Assembly: GCA_947579665.1 (NCBI GenBank)
Contig: OX388341.1
Span: 1,302,001 to 1,366,000 of the forward strand
Reading direction: 5' to 3'
Length of the DNA: 64,000 nt
From: Sympetrum striolatum
Lineage: Eukaryota > Arthropoda > Insecta > Odonata > Libellulidae
The notes beneath the pieces were generated by a model. The model saw only the letters and a program-made list of their open reading frames with translations, was not told the origin of the DNA and did no database searches. Position numbers and translations under genes: made by a program. Shown piece by piece: positions 14,386 through 25,785 of this stretch. Positions within the stretch are counted from its first letter, which is position 1; every line of letters begins with the position of its first letter.

Positions 14386-16900
14386 TTTACCGGCCGCCCA
14401 ACTCTTCGCGTCATGTTTTGCGTAACCTAAACGATGAAATAAATTTTTACTCGCGTAAAAACAACAATAGCATAATGATAATTGGAGGAGATTTTAATCT
14501 TCCAGACATCGATTGGCAAAAGCACGTAGTCAAGAAAAGAGCTCGGGACAATGACTCTTGTAGGACCTTGTTAAACTTAATACAAAAAAATTCATTACAC
14601 CAGCTAGTCAAAAAGCCTACCAGGGAATTAACCATTTTAGATCTTTTTCTTACGAACACCCCCGAACGAGTATCTAACACATCTGTTTGCGATGGAATAT
14701 CCGATCACAAAGCCATAATTATAGATTTCGACCTTAACTTGGTAAAGCACAGAAAACCTAAGCGCAGAGTTTATCTTTACCCGCGAGCCGATTTCGAAGG
14801 ATTTCGTAGTAAACTCATGTACGAATTTCTGGAGTATAAAACGCGGGCGATATGTTTAAATACCGAGGACACGTGGAATCTCTTTGTAAGAACAATGCGT
14901 GACCTAATGGATAAATTTGTACCCTCAAAACTTTCAAATCAAATTAATGAACCTAGATGGTATAATAAGGAGACTAGGAGAGCACTAAAGAAACAGAGGC
15001 GTTTGCATTCCAAATTAAAAGCCGCTGTGAGGCAACCGAACAGTATCAACACAGATCAAGTAAAGAGCGAACATAAGGAAGCTAAGTCGGAAACTAAACG
15101 AATTATGCGAGATGCCCTCCGTCAATATAAAAAGAAGATTTTATGCGAACACTTGGAAGAGGACCCAAAAGCGTTTTGGTCGTACGTTCGTGAGGTCCAA
15201 GGTAAAGAGCAAACTGTTGGTTCATTAAAGGATACTTGCGGTAATATAGTAAACGATGCTAAAGGCAAAGCTAATATCTTGAATGATTTTTTTCGAAGCG
15301 TTTTCACGTCTGACGATACATCAAATACTCTCCCGAATGTTGATAAACCTGAATCAATGTCGAAAATCACCTTCAGAGAAGACGGCATCATTAAACTATT
15401 GCAACAGATTAAACCGAATAAAGCTCCGGGTCCTGAAGACATACCGGCTCGAGTGTTCAAGGAAGTTGCGGAGAGCGTAGCACCTTTTCTTAAAGTTATA
15501 TTTGACAAGAGTATGAGCGAAGGAAAGGTCCCGAAAGATTGGAAAATTGCGAATGTCACGCCAATATTTAAAAGTGGCTCTAAGGACGATCCAGCTAATT
15601 ACAGGCCTATATCTTTAACATCACTGAGCGGTAAAATTATGGAACATATAATAGCTAGCTCTTTAATGGGTTTTCTTGAAACGTCCAATTTCATAATTAG
15701 GAATCAACACGGTTTTCGTAAGACTCGTTCTTGCGAGTCTCAGCTGGCTTTATTAGTACACGATGTTCTAAACTCTGCCGAAAAACATAAGCAAGTCGAT
15801 GCGATATTTTTAGATTTTCGGAAGGCTTTCGCTAAGGTACCTCATCATAAATTGCTGTACAAATTAGAAGTTGCGGGTATCAATGCACAAGTTATTAACT
15901 GGATAAAAGACTTTCTCACCGATAGAGAGCAACGAGTAGTACTCGATGGTATTAGTTCCAACTTGGTTAAGGTGACCTCGGGCGTCCCTCAGGGCAGTGT
16001 AATTGGACCGTTGTTATTTTTAGTATACATCAACGACCTCAGCAATCACATTGAAAGCAATGTTAGGATATTCGCAGACGACACAGTCATTTACAGGGAA
16101 ATAGTTAGTTCAGAGGATAGATTAACCCTTTCGAACGACTTAGACAGAATTATGAATTGGTGCGATGATTGGCAATTAGAGCTTAATGTAGAAAAGTGTT
16201 CGGTAGTTAACTTCTTCGAAAGTAAATCTATAATAAATGATTATTCTTATAGTCTCCGAGGGGTAAACCTAATGACAGTAGAATCGGTAAAGTATCTTGG
16301 AGTAACTCTCACGAATAATCTATCATGGAGTGCCCACATCCGAAATATATGTGGAAAAGCACTTAAGAAACTCGGCTTCGTTAAAAGAATAGTCGGTAGG
16401 AGCGAAGAAAAGGTTCGCGAGCGATGTTACTTAGCGTTAGTTAGGCCTCACCTTGAGTATGCATGTAGTGTATGGGACCCCGCCGAGAAATGTCATATTC
16501 GGGATTTAGAAAAAGTACAACGAAAGGCGATACGATTTGTAAAGAATTGCTACGATAAAACAGCGAGTGTCACTCAGATGTTACAGGACGCGGGATGGGA
16601 ATCATTAGAAGATAGAAGAAAAATTCAAAGGATAAATTTATTAAATAAGTTCAGAGAAATTACATTTTCAGATGATGTAACCGATATCATGCGACCCCCC
16701 TGTTATATGGGCCGTGCTGATACTGCCAGAAATATTAGAGAAATAGATGCTAGAACGAATCGTTTCAAAAATTCATTTTTTCCGCGAAGTATACGCGAAA
16801 GCAACCGTTTAGGAAAATAGAGTCAAGGTGCTTGCACCCCCTGCCATACACCGAAAGGTGGCTTGCAGGGTTCTTACATAGACATAGACATAGACATACA
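14386..16900 (+). mobile_element. 5'-truncated CR1/jockey-like non-LTR retrotransposon
   Basis: Element homology starts at FYRPPNSS inside the endonuclease domain. It ends in a 3' UTR containing a hairpin (ccgaaaggtggcttgcagg region) and a tail of CATAGA hexamer repeats at about 16877-16898. The microsatellite tail instead of poly(A) fits the CR1/L2 group. It interrupts the minus-strand transposon pseudogene. No clear target duplication is seen. Related copies lie at 48649-49254 and, more diverged and inverted, at 30772-33260. Confidence 0.85.
14418..16820 (+). CDS. LINE ORF2: endonuclease C-terminal half plus reverse transcriptase
   Basis: The 800-codon frame is free of stops. It opens in the back half of an APE-type endonuclease (IIGGDFNLPDIDW near residue 22; SDHKAI near 96). 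A linker follows, then a reverse transcriptase with ordered blocks: VPKDWKIANVTPIFKSG, ANYRPISLTS, NQHGFRKTRSC, IFLDFRKAFAKVPHH, GVPQGSVIGPLLF and the catalytic FADDTV. The C-terminal part has YLGVTL, RPHLEYACSVWDP, LEKVQRKAIRF and NCYDKTASV. The protein would copy LINE RNA at a nicked target. The ATG at 14418 is only the first in-frame Met of a truncated gene; coding homology begins upstream near 14386. In block A the second acidic residue (usually FDKVPH) is Ala (FAKVPH). The unbroken frame indicates a recent insertion, but without ORF1 and the front of the endonuclease it cannot move by itself. Confidence 0.85.
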   Translation: MRNLNDEINFYSRKNNNSIMIIGGDFNLPDIDWQKHVVKKRARDNDSCRTLLNLIQKNSLHQLVKKPTRELTILDLFLTNTPERVSNTSVCDGISDHKAIIIDFDLNLVKHRKPKRRVYLYPRADFEGFRSKLMYEFLEYKTRAICLNTEDTWNLFVRTMRDLMDKFVPSKLSNQINEPRWYNKETRRALKKQRRLHSKLKAAVRQPNSINTDQVKSEHKEAKSETKRIMRDALRQYKKKILCEHLEEDPKAFWSYVREVQGKEQTVGSLKDTCGNIVNDAKGKANILNDFFRSVFTSDDTSNTLPNVDKPESMSKITFREDGIIKLLQQIKPNKAPGPEDIPARVFKEVAESVAPFLKVIFDKSMSEGKVPKDWKIANVTPIFKSGSKDDPANYRPISLTSLSGKIMEHIIASSLMGFLETSNFIIRNQHGFRKTRSCESQLALLVHDVLNSAEKHKQVDAIFLDFRKAFAKVPHHKLLYKLEVAGINAQVINWIKDFLTDREQRVVLDGISSNLVKVTSGVPQGSVIGPLLFLVYINDLSNHIESNVRIFADDTVIYREIVSSEDRLTLSNDLDRIMNWCDDWQLELNVEKCSVVNFFESKSIINDYSYSLRGVNLMTVESVKYLGVTLTNNLSWSAHIRNICGKALKKLGFVKRIVGRSEEKVRERCYLALVRPHLEYACSVWDPAEKCHIRDLEKVQRKAIRFVKNCYDKTASVTQMLQDAGWESLEDRRKIQRINLLNKFREITFSDDVTDIMRPPCYMGRADTARNIREIDARTNRFKNSFFPRSIRESNRLGK

Positions 16901-18678
16901 CTCATGGAACAACCTTACTTCTCTAGCATGTTTTCGACAATCGCCTCAAAATAAGGATCCTTGTGGTTGCCCAGGAATTTATTTATGACTTCCTTAAATG
17001 CAATCCAGACCGCCTTTTCACTCTGTGTCATGCTTCATTCGGACTCTGTATCCTTCATGACCTTTCAGATATCTGGGCCAATGAAAACATCTTCTTTCGG
17101 TTTGGCATCCGACAGCGTTGAAAACTTTTTGCAAAGGTACTTAAAACAGTTGCCATCCTTCGGAAGTGCCTTTACAAATTGCTTCATCAATCCTAACTTG
17201 ATTTGCAAAGGAGGCAACAGCACGTTTTTTGGATATGGTTAAACTGTTTCTGATCACATTTTTGGTCCCAGGTTCAAGAACTTGTCTTTTTGGCCAATCT
17301 TTTCTAACCCATTTTTCAGCTCTGTCACGATTATCCCACTCACGTAGAAAACAAGATACTTAGTGTATCCGCCTTGTTGCCCAAGAAGCATTGATATAAC
17401 TTTCATATCGCTACAAACAGTCCAGTCATGGTCTGCATATTTTACTTTGTTGAGAATTAGTAAAAGATTTTCATACCATTCTTTCAGATGCACAGAGCCA
17501 TGGCACAGATTTGCACATATCACAGCCAATTGGCACAGATGCATGACTTCCGCGATGAAGAAGGACAGCTTTAAGACTCCTTTTAGAAGAGTCTATGAGT
17601 AGCCTCCAATCTTTTTTATGATACGTGATTTTAAATTGGCCCATCAGTCCTGGAACGTCAGCACAATAAACCAGGTCATCTTCTTCCTCAAAGTATTTCA
17701 CGAATTCTTTTTTGCGATTCCTGTACCAGTAGAAAGAGACACCTTTGGATAATAAATTTTTTTCCTTCAACCTGGAACCAAAAGATTCAACTGCTTCTTT
17801 CGACAGATCTAGATCTTGAGTCAGATCATTGAGTTCCGACTGAGTGAATGGTTGAGGTGCATCGCTGGTACTCGGAATCTGATTCCTGGGTTTCGGCTGT
17901 TTCTGAATCCGAGGACGAAAGTGTCAGTTCTTTTGGAGGAATAGGCACTGGAATGTCAGGTCCATGAGGCACAGGGCGTATGGCCGATGGAATGATTTCC
18001 GGATACGAAATGTTTTTTCTATTTTTCTATTGTAACCACGGATTTCGCAGGAACAAAAATAACAATCATCACGCTGGTTCGATGGCTCCCTTCATACCAT
18101 TGGAATTCCAAATTTTAAGGCTTCTTTCTTTCCTCCAAACCAAAGTCCCAAATCATGAAGATATTGTAAACGCACTTTATGGGGTGCTCATGATTTGTCT
18201 TGATCTCCTAGTGTGACACCAAAATATGCTTAATATAGTTATTTGACGTGATTCATAATATTTCTTTGTGCACCTTTGACCATGTATTCGCCATACAAAT
18301 AGCAAAAGTCGTCAGGCAAATTTACATAGCCCCTTGAAGCTATGCTATTCGTGTGTTAAACGCGAATTATTGTAATTGAAAATTACAAGAAAATGTGATG
18401 TGATGGAATTTTTTCACTATTTTTTCTGAAATCAGCACATCAAAATACATAAGAATCAGTTTTTACTTTCCTTGTTTTTTTTTCATCGCAGGCCTGTGTT
18501 ATGGGACGATGAGATCTAACATTAATACATAATTTAAGTGGCAAAACTGCGTCGGTGAAACAACGTACGTGACAGCGAATACTTCTCGACCCCAAAGCAA
18601 ATTACCGATAAAAGGCAAATTGGTAGTTCGCATTTGTGCATATTCTGCGATTAACGAAATTCTTATTTACGCGATGAC

Positions 18679-19082
18679 CAGGGCCGTGCGCAGGATTTGC
18701 TCGTGGGAGGGGTTTTTATCATTAAAAAAGTAACTATATTAATACATCTATCAATAATGAACGTACACGATGTACGGAGTATGTAGCGCGCGTACGGAGA
18801 AGTCAGGTGCGGTCTGGTAGCGTGGGCTTTTAGGCCCTTTTGTTCGTAAAACTCGATTTCTGATTAGCGCGAAAGTGTGACTCACCGAAACGAAAGAAGG
18901 AGTCCTGACAGAGGTTAACATGAAAGTTGAAAGAGGCACTAAATTTTGGAAGAAAAAGTTTACTAAATGAAACATTAAATAAAATAATTTTATTTTATCC
19001 TATCTTCAATTCATCATTCTTTTTGTACGAAGGATCCTCATGGGGGGAACCCCCAAAACCCACCACCGTGCGTACGGGCCTG
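18679..19082. mobile_element. 404-bp hAT-type MITE
   Basis: The left end is CAGGGCCGTGCGCAGGAT. The right end, read inverted, is CAGGCCCGTACGCACGGT, so 15 of 18 positions match. The flanks are gcgatgac (18671-18678) and gtgatgac (19083-19090), an 8-bp duplication with one change. CAGG ends with 8-bp duplications are hAT hallmarks. There is no coding capacity. It sits only 177 bp from the larger TIR element. Confidence 0.7.
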
Positions 19083-19561
19083 GTGATGACTATAGGCGGG
19101 TGAAATTATTGAGGAGAACTTGACTAATGAAGGGAAAAAGACGATACTGAGGATAATTTTAGAATTGGGAAAAGATCCTTGAATTTCGATGGGACCCTGA
19201 TATTAGCCGAAATAGACGTATCACGAGGAGTTATGTAAGAGCACGTGCTATAATGAATACGAGTCGTAAAAGCGGATTAGAACAGTTACCGGAAATGACG
19301 CACAATATGAAAGTGCACAAATGATTCTATGCTGACTGACTCTTTAATTCTTATTAATTGCAAAGAGTTGCCTAAAAATGAGTTTCGCTTTCACATTGTA
19401 CTAGAGATGTTTTTGAGTCGATTTAAACTCGAATATACGAAGTAGGCACCATCAATTCGCTAATTCTCCATACATTTTAATGAAGGTCATTCAAATATTA
19501 AAGTGTCTGCTGAAGCTACAGCGTCTCATGCCGGTGTAGGAGTCGAGAAGCACTTAACGGG

Positions 19562-19660
19562 TGTACAGTTCTCGCCTAAGTTCACGGTACAGTGAGCGTC
19601 TCCTAGGTGGCGGCCACTGTACATTGCTTCCTGCCCGCTGGGTGAGGTGCACTTAACCTT
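19562..19660. repeat. GC-rich island with inverted GTACAGTG motifs
   Basis: GTACAGTG (19587-19594) and CACTGTAC (19615-19622) form an 8-bp inverted pair around CCTAGGTGGCGGC. A further TGTACAGT lies at 19562. The core CTAGGTGGCG resembles the insect CTCF motif. The function is unknown; it may be a small fold-back element or a bound regulatory site. Confidence 0.3.
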
Positions 19661-21730
19661 GATGGGAATCACTTAACAACTTTATTTTTAAAATTATCAA
19701 GAAATAACTACCGAATAGCATGGATGTTTAACACTAAATGCTATGCCGAAGTACGAGAAAATTGTAAGGAACAATTTAGTAAATACTCATATTTTAATAC
19801 CAGAAGAAAAAAGATGGAATAAACTCAGAAAGTTAAACTAAACCAGACATATAAACTTATATAATCGCTACTTCTATGTAAATATTTATAATTGACTGAA
19901 TATTATAATCAACCCTTAGTTATGACGTTATTGAAGGTCCTAAATTAGTTGTTTGAGGTCGATGAGACCACAAATTTCTTTGGATGTTTACAGCCCTTCA
20001 AATAGAGGTACAATTTGTTATCCAAAATAAAGAGCAGACCTAAATATAGACAAAAACTGATGACATCGTTTACCTTGTAATCTGTTTAAAGGTTTATTTA
20101 TAAAAACAATGATGAATGTCCTATATGTCCAGCCTTTCTTATATCCAAAGATTTTCCCGATCAAAACTAGAACTAAGAACATCGTATCGTTTGCATTTCG
20201 TATATATATAGGAAATTATTAGACTCAAAAAAGTTAGAAATATTTCACTAAATAGAAAACAGAGAAGAATTCTTTCACTTTTAGGAAAAACACTCGAAAT
20301 TTTAAATGGAACATTTTTCAGTCTTATCAAGAATTTTCTTTTCGCCACCACAGATTTTCTTTACGAAACAACAAATTTTCTTTTATCGAGATGTATGCTG
20401 TTCTTATACCGTCATAGTTACGGCTATAAACCTCTAAAAATACTCCAACAATTTTAAAAAATATATTCAACAGTTTCTGTTTCATTCGAGGAATTACTTC
20501 ACTTAAGGCAATACTGACACCAGGCAATTAATGAAGAGCTAAATTTTGAAATTATGCAAGTGAAAGAGAACCAATTTATTCAAATAACTGTTTCAGAGAT
20601 GTATTAGAAGATATTTGAGTTGAAAATGTAGCCGTTTCGAAATATTTAAACTATAGAAAGACTTCAGTTTGGAATTAAAGATGAAAAATATAACATTGAA
20701 ACTTAGAGTATTGGTGAGAAGCATTTACCATCTAAATATTAAAAATGCCTCATATATTAATAAAAACAATATCAGAATAGAAAAAAATATTGAAGAAAAT
20801 GCATTGAGAAGAATACGAAAGTTAAAAAAGTAATAAAAATAATTGATTGAAATACAAAAATTGAAACCAATATCTTCTGAAAACAAATTTAAAGAATATT
20901 TATGTGTCTGGGTTTCCTTCGCCCGTTCAAAATGGCCCCCATTATTTATTTGATAAACACTCGTAGCATCTTTAGAACTCTTCTCCTTAACATTCTTTAT
21001 GATAGGAAAAAGCCGCTTGAGGATAATCTAAAGAATAAACAGCGATAAAGGGCAGGGCAAAAATCTCAACTTCGGTGCCCCACACTCCTGAATTTATCAT
21101 CTAACTTTGATTCATATAAACGGAGACTATGTTTTACAGGTAAGAACAGAATCAGGAGCACTCTAATGCCTAATTATAGTTTTTAAGAATAAATAAATAA
21201 ACAAATGACGGGTGGTTACGCCAAAATATAAGCAGGAAATGCTGACGCAGAATGTTTACTACATTCAGTTTCAAGGAAATAATTTGGAACTTTAAATTAT
21301 AATTACAAATACATATTAGCGAAATTGTATAAACATATTGTTTAGATTGAATTAATATTTTTTTTTGAAATATGATATTTCAAATGGGTGCTCCGTTTGA
21401 GAGCGCGACAAAAAGGTCAATTGTTTCGTTAAAACTGTGATAAAATACTGGAAAGATAAAACCAAACGTTTTCTATTATAAGGTTAAACGTTGGATAAAA
21501 TTTATTGGAACTTGTTTTTATGAGGGACTTCTTGCTTAGATTATATTCAACTCTAGACTCGAGTATCTATAATGAAAAGTCCGACAGTAAATAACATTTT
21601 TCATTTATTTATAATTCATAACTTTGTTGACTAAACACGTATTGAATTTCTCTAAAACTAATGTCTGATAATTAAAAACAAGTTCTCGCAAATTATAACG
21701 TAAAAACTGCAAAATGCGTAGAGCCACCTG

Positions 21731-21834
21731 AGTACAGTGTACCCCGCCCGGGCAGGGCACACTTGTCAAGTGAACGCAGCCTTCCGGTGGGACCCACCTG
21801 ATTCCTGCCCTTCACGGGCGGGAATTACTGTACG
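21731..21834. repeat. About 100-bp fold-back element
   Basis: AGTACAGT starts at 21731 and ACTGTAC ends at 21833. Inside these, CCGCCCG pairs with CGGGCGG, and gggcaggg on the left matches the complement of cctgccc on the right. The arrangement is a compact GC-rich inverted repeat in an otherwise AT-rich region. The ends share GTACAGT with the island at 19587. No clear target duplication is seen. Confidence 0.4.
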
Positions 21835-22499
21835 GAAATAAGAATTTATTTTTTAAATTCCACTAAATGCGCCCAGAAAATCAGCTTGTAATACATTGTA
21901 TTTCCGATTTCAAAAATTACAGTAAATCAATTACGTAACGTCAAAATAATGGATAAGAGGTTCAACACAACCGTACGTTCCACAGAGAGCGAGATGTAGC
22001 CAAAATAGAACAAAGAATCCGTCGATCGAATGACGAAATCGTCGGCCCCCCGAGACATATGCAATCCGTTCGTGCGTTGTTCTGGTCCAAGGCGGAAGAT
22101 GAGATCCACCGCAACCATAGAATCAAGAACTGCTTCGGACGGTGATTTCAAATTGATTGAACGTATGTCATCGTGAAGTTTCTTCACATTGTATCGCCAT
22201 TGGCACTATACGAAAAATTAATTGAAAAGCTGTTTTCGCCATCCCTTATAACTACGAAGACTATCTTCAATCTTGTGAAGAATCCATCTGTTTATTGCGA
22301 CTCGCATTTCTACTCCACCCTCTAATATTCCGCTATTTGCGATTTGTTTCTACTCGCGGTTTAGATATGAAGTTATATTTTTTACGAAAATAATTCAACG
22401 AAGGGACAAAATTAACGCTAAATGGTGAATATAGAAAGAAATGACGTAGGAATAAATTGAAACATTGAATCAAGAATTCTAAGAGTAAAATTCAAATTC

Positions 22500-24170
22500 C
22501 AATTAGATGAATAGATTGTTGAGAAGAGCAGAAGACGAGTGGCATCTCGTACTCATTCGTTCTGTTAATAATTTCCTGTAGCGTGTGGATGTGGTCCATA
22601 GTGCTGAAGCCTTTTTGAAATCCAATTGTTCTCTAGGCTAGGATGAAGAGGCTAGGCTATCTTAACACGTTCAGGTAATATCCTCATTTATAGTCAACTG
22701 GAAGGAGGCTAATGGGGTGATAGTTCTTCAAATCTTCTTTGCTTCCTTTCTTGTGCAGAAGGGCAATCCTTGCATGGTTCCATTCCTTGGGAATCATCCC
22801 TTTTTTTAGACAATTACTCAATAATTGTGCTAAAAAATTAGCAACCTCTGTTCCACCAGCTTTCAGATATTCTGCCAACACCCCATCTGATCCTTCTGCT
22901 TTCCCATTCTTCATCTGCTTAATCGCCGCCATTACCTCTTCTGGGAGAATTGAAAGGAGATTTTGTGAGCTTTGGCTTTCCTCTTGGTTTTCCTCTTCGG
23001 CATTTCCCATCTTCTTGTATAGGTTGCCAAAGTATTCTGCTATATTCCTCAATATTGCTGGTCTGTTGTATGTTGTTGTGCCATCTCCCGTCTGTAATCC
23101 TAAAATCTATTTCTTACCTGTTGCTAGGCGTCTTCTAGCCCCCTTTATGCTCTTGTTATTTTCTATGGCCTCTTGCACAACCTTTTCATTAAAATTCCTC
23201 ACGTCTTGCTTGATTGATACTCTGGTGGCTTTGCAAAGCTCGGCATATTCAATGTTATCTCTTGGAGTGTCTGAATTCTTCAGTTCCTTCCGTCGTTTCA
23301 TCATTTGCCGGGTTCTATCAATAAATTTCTTATCCTTAGGTTTTCTTGGCATGCTTGCTACTTCCTTTACCGCTTCCTTCACGACTTCCATAACTTTAGT
23401 TTCGAGTTCTTCCTTCTGAAGTGCTGATAATCTATTTCTTAGTTCCAGCTGAAACTCCTTCTTGTTATTTGATATTTTACCGATATTTATCTCCTCCTTC
23501 TTGCAAGAAACCAACTTCTTTCGTTCCATTCGGGGTTAGTATTAATTCTGTATCTAACAATTCTGTGGTAATTTCCTGTGTTGAAGTTATTCAAAAATTC
23601 ACAGTTTGTTACAGTGTAGATTCTGTTTACCAATATGTAGTCTATTTCATTTTTTGTTCCATTGGGACCTCTCCACGTCCATTTCCTTGTAGGATTTTTC
23701 TTAAAGTATGTATTTGTTATATACATATTGGTGCATTCTGCAAACTCTACTAAGCGGTGACCTCGCTCATTTCGTCTTCGCTTCAATTCACTTCACGCTC
23801 ACCTTCGATTTTCACCACATTATCCTTCCATCTCTTGTTGATCAAGAATCCAATGCCTCCATTCCTTTCATCCTTGGTACACCTGTAAAAGAATAAATGC
23901 CCTTCCTTCAGTGTAAGTAGTTCTTCTGATTTTCCTCTGACTTCGCTGAGACCGATGACATCCCATTTTATCTTCTCTGCTTCATTGAGTAGTTCCAGCA
24001 GTCGTTCTTCACTCTTCAAGCTGCGGCAGTTGTAGGTTGTGAATTGCAGGGTAGTAATTTTTTTCTTCATGATGGACCTCTTTAATGCCACCACCTCCCG
24101 GACATCCGAATGGGTGGTGCTTTTACGTCCGGATAAATTTCCATTAAAGAAGCTCATCATGAAAATTGTA
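22500..24170 (-). mobile_element. RTE-like non-LTR retrotransposon remnant
   Basis: From 5' to 3' on the minus strand, the first piece (24160-23783) is an endonuclease start with TYNCRSLKSEERL, WDVIGLSEVRGK and GGIGFLINKRW. The next piece, 23786-23487, has NERGHRLVEF, KWTWRGPNGTKNEIDYIL. The linker 23529-23107 is rich in Lys and Glu. 23052-22684 has AIKQMKNGKAEGSDGV, KEWNHARIALLHKKG and KNYHPISLLP. After a frame change, GFQKGFSTMDHIHTLQEII is readable to about 22500. The block order and wording match RTE/BovB-type elements. It is dead: part of the endonuclease is deleted where the first two frames abut, there are several frame breaks, and the reverse transcriptase is cut off before its catalytic YADD block. 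Confidence 0.75.
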
Positions 24171-25785
24171 CTTCTATTTGGGGGGGTTAGGACAATAATT
24201 CACCAGGCTGTCCTACTACCGGTTGGTGAATACCACTTTCATTATCTGGCTGGAGATATTGTTGAAGCCTTCTTAGCATGGTTGAACCTGGGCTATACAT
24301 CGCCTTCGCGAACAGTCAGGGGTGAAAATACAAAGCTTTCCGTTTCATTCCCAATGATTTATAATAAAAAAGACCGCTGCTTTATATTCAGTTAAATGTA
24401 TATAAATATTTTTCTATGGAATGCATCTTTGCTTTTCTGCTTTATCTTCTATGATATATTTATTTTTTTCTGCTTCAGATGGGTTGAAAAATTCTGGAGT
24501 ATTAGCATGCATCTCCATAAAAATACTTCCAAATTAAACTTTTAAGATAATTTTAAGGTTCTTTATTCATCGTATCTTTCTAAGAATTGGCAGACATCTT
24601 ATCTTAGAGACGCCAGTATATGAAATATATTCTACGGCAATAGAGCGACTATACTATGAGACCATTACAACAGAAATTAAAACCCTTGAACTTTCCTACG
24701 TACAGAAAGTTAATGTATATTGACCTAAAGGTCATCGCTAAAATCCTTATCTTCATGGTCATGAGTTTTCTTATTTAATCTCCATAGTGAAAAATACGAA
24801 AGAAAATTCCCCTTCTATAAATCACGCTCCGCCGAGGGAGTTAACCTTCTCCTCAAATATCGCGAGGGCCCAAGTGACCTTTTCGCCATCTACAGTTAGA
24901 TTATCGAACGAATACTATCTACACAACACAATTTAATATACCTCCCAAGCATTGATAAAGGTGGAAACATAGAAATTATCAAATGTTAACAGTATATCCA
25001 GTTTTAAATTCAATGGGCTACAAATGAACGGATTTCCCTAAAGCATAACTATTCGGATAAAAAGCTCCCGATCTTGTAAAACATTGCACCAGGAACTATT
25101 GGTAAAATACTGTGTAAATTGACGAACAATTCCCCCACAAATTAAATCGAATGGCTACTTGAAATGGAGCCAATAATTCAGGTTCAGCAATTTGCATCCA
25201 TATGGTTTTATAAATAAAATAGTGACCATTTTAAAGTAAAAACAAGTCAAATATTTCAAAAAAATAAATAAAAATATTTAAAAAAATATATTTAAAACAT
25301 AAATACCCATAAAACAATTGTTTTCTTATTCGACATTTAAGAATGCTATGAAAATAATTGTGTTTATTAGACTTCATACCAATTAATTACATTACGCTTT
25401 TAATGTAAAGTATATTTATTACGTATAATTTACAACCCTCTTTATGCCTAACTTGAAATTTTATTCTATGCTATTGAAATCTTAGCTCAACAGATAAAGT
25501 GACTTACGCTTTCTCCAAATCTTCTTATTTTTATTTATTTGTTCAAAGTACGCTGCGATTAGGCCATCAGACCTGGTGGCAGCGGTGTAGGGACGAATAC
25601 TATATTACAAAGGATTGCATTCTCCCAAAGATGGGAGGGAAACCCCCCAAAAACCTCCCGCGAGCAATTAATTACTTTTATCTATTATATATAGATGCTT
25701 CTCCGGATTCATTCATGTATATACCCAGATAGGATACTAATTCACAGCCTAAACCACAAGCGTTATTGACTCGAAATTTTTACAA
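24171..25785. other. Gene-free AT-rich stretch
   Basis: The first 150 bp may be the 5' leader of the RTE-like remnant. Beyond that I see AT-rich sequence with no supported frame, RNA gene or paired repeat. Confidence 0.4.

Larger units (their letters stand above)
14148..17975 (-). pseudogene. Broken transposon protein of an uncharacterised family, split by a LINE
   Basis: Read on the minus strand, the N-terminal part has a Pro-rich segment (HGPDIPVPIPPKEL) and an acidic Ser-rich linker. DLTQDLDLSKEAVE, WRLLIDSSKRSLKAVLL, LLGQQGGYTKY and KFLGNHKDPYFEAIVENM then follow in order. After the LINE (14386-16900) the C-terminal part resumes with HVD, LGAMSKEQVERFHQ, RKYQGRWN and ADYCWML. From memory these match a protein that recurs in many copies in arthropod and cnidarian genomes, usually annotated as uncharacterised. 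The frame is intronless. It has at least one frameshift (near 17520), several stops, and a few residues lost at the LINE junction. Its position between the TIRs implies a transposase role, which is inference; I cannot point to catalytic residues. Confidence 0.6.
13735..18498 (-). mobile_element. TIR DNA transposon, TTA target duplication, with nested LINE
   Basis: The left end is CATAGGCCTGCGA (13735-13747). The right end is its inverse TCGCAGGCCTGTG (18486-18498), giving 13-bp terminal inverted repeats with one mismatch. TTA flanks both sides (13732-13734 and 18499-18501). Subterminal sequences are also inverted copies: an A-rich run, then a diverged segment with TATTTTGA and CTGATTTCA on the left and its complement on the right. 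Without the inserted LINE the element is about 2.25 kb, with one minus-strand coding region. A 3-bp TTA duplication occurs in PIF/Harbinger elements and a CA-initial TIR is CACTA-like, but the superfamily cannot be fixed from sequence alone. Confidence 0.7.
19091..22499. other. Gene-free stretch with two GC-rich islands
   Basis: Between AT-rich sequence lie two GC-rich patches, 19500-19690 and 21715-21840, described as separate features. Small frames such as 20139-20351, 20327-20527 and 21927-22187 have no recognisable content and no splice support. Confidence 0.4.

Noticed and set aside
15122..15559. 145-codon minus-strand frame
   Set aside because: It is antisense to the LINE reverse transcriptase and has no domain of its own.
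22739..23419. 226-codon hydrophobic plus-strand frame
   Set aside because: It is the complement of the RTE-like ORF on the minus strand; its apparent membrane segments are an antisense artefact.
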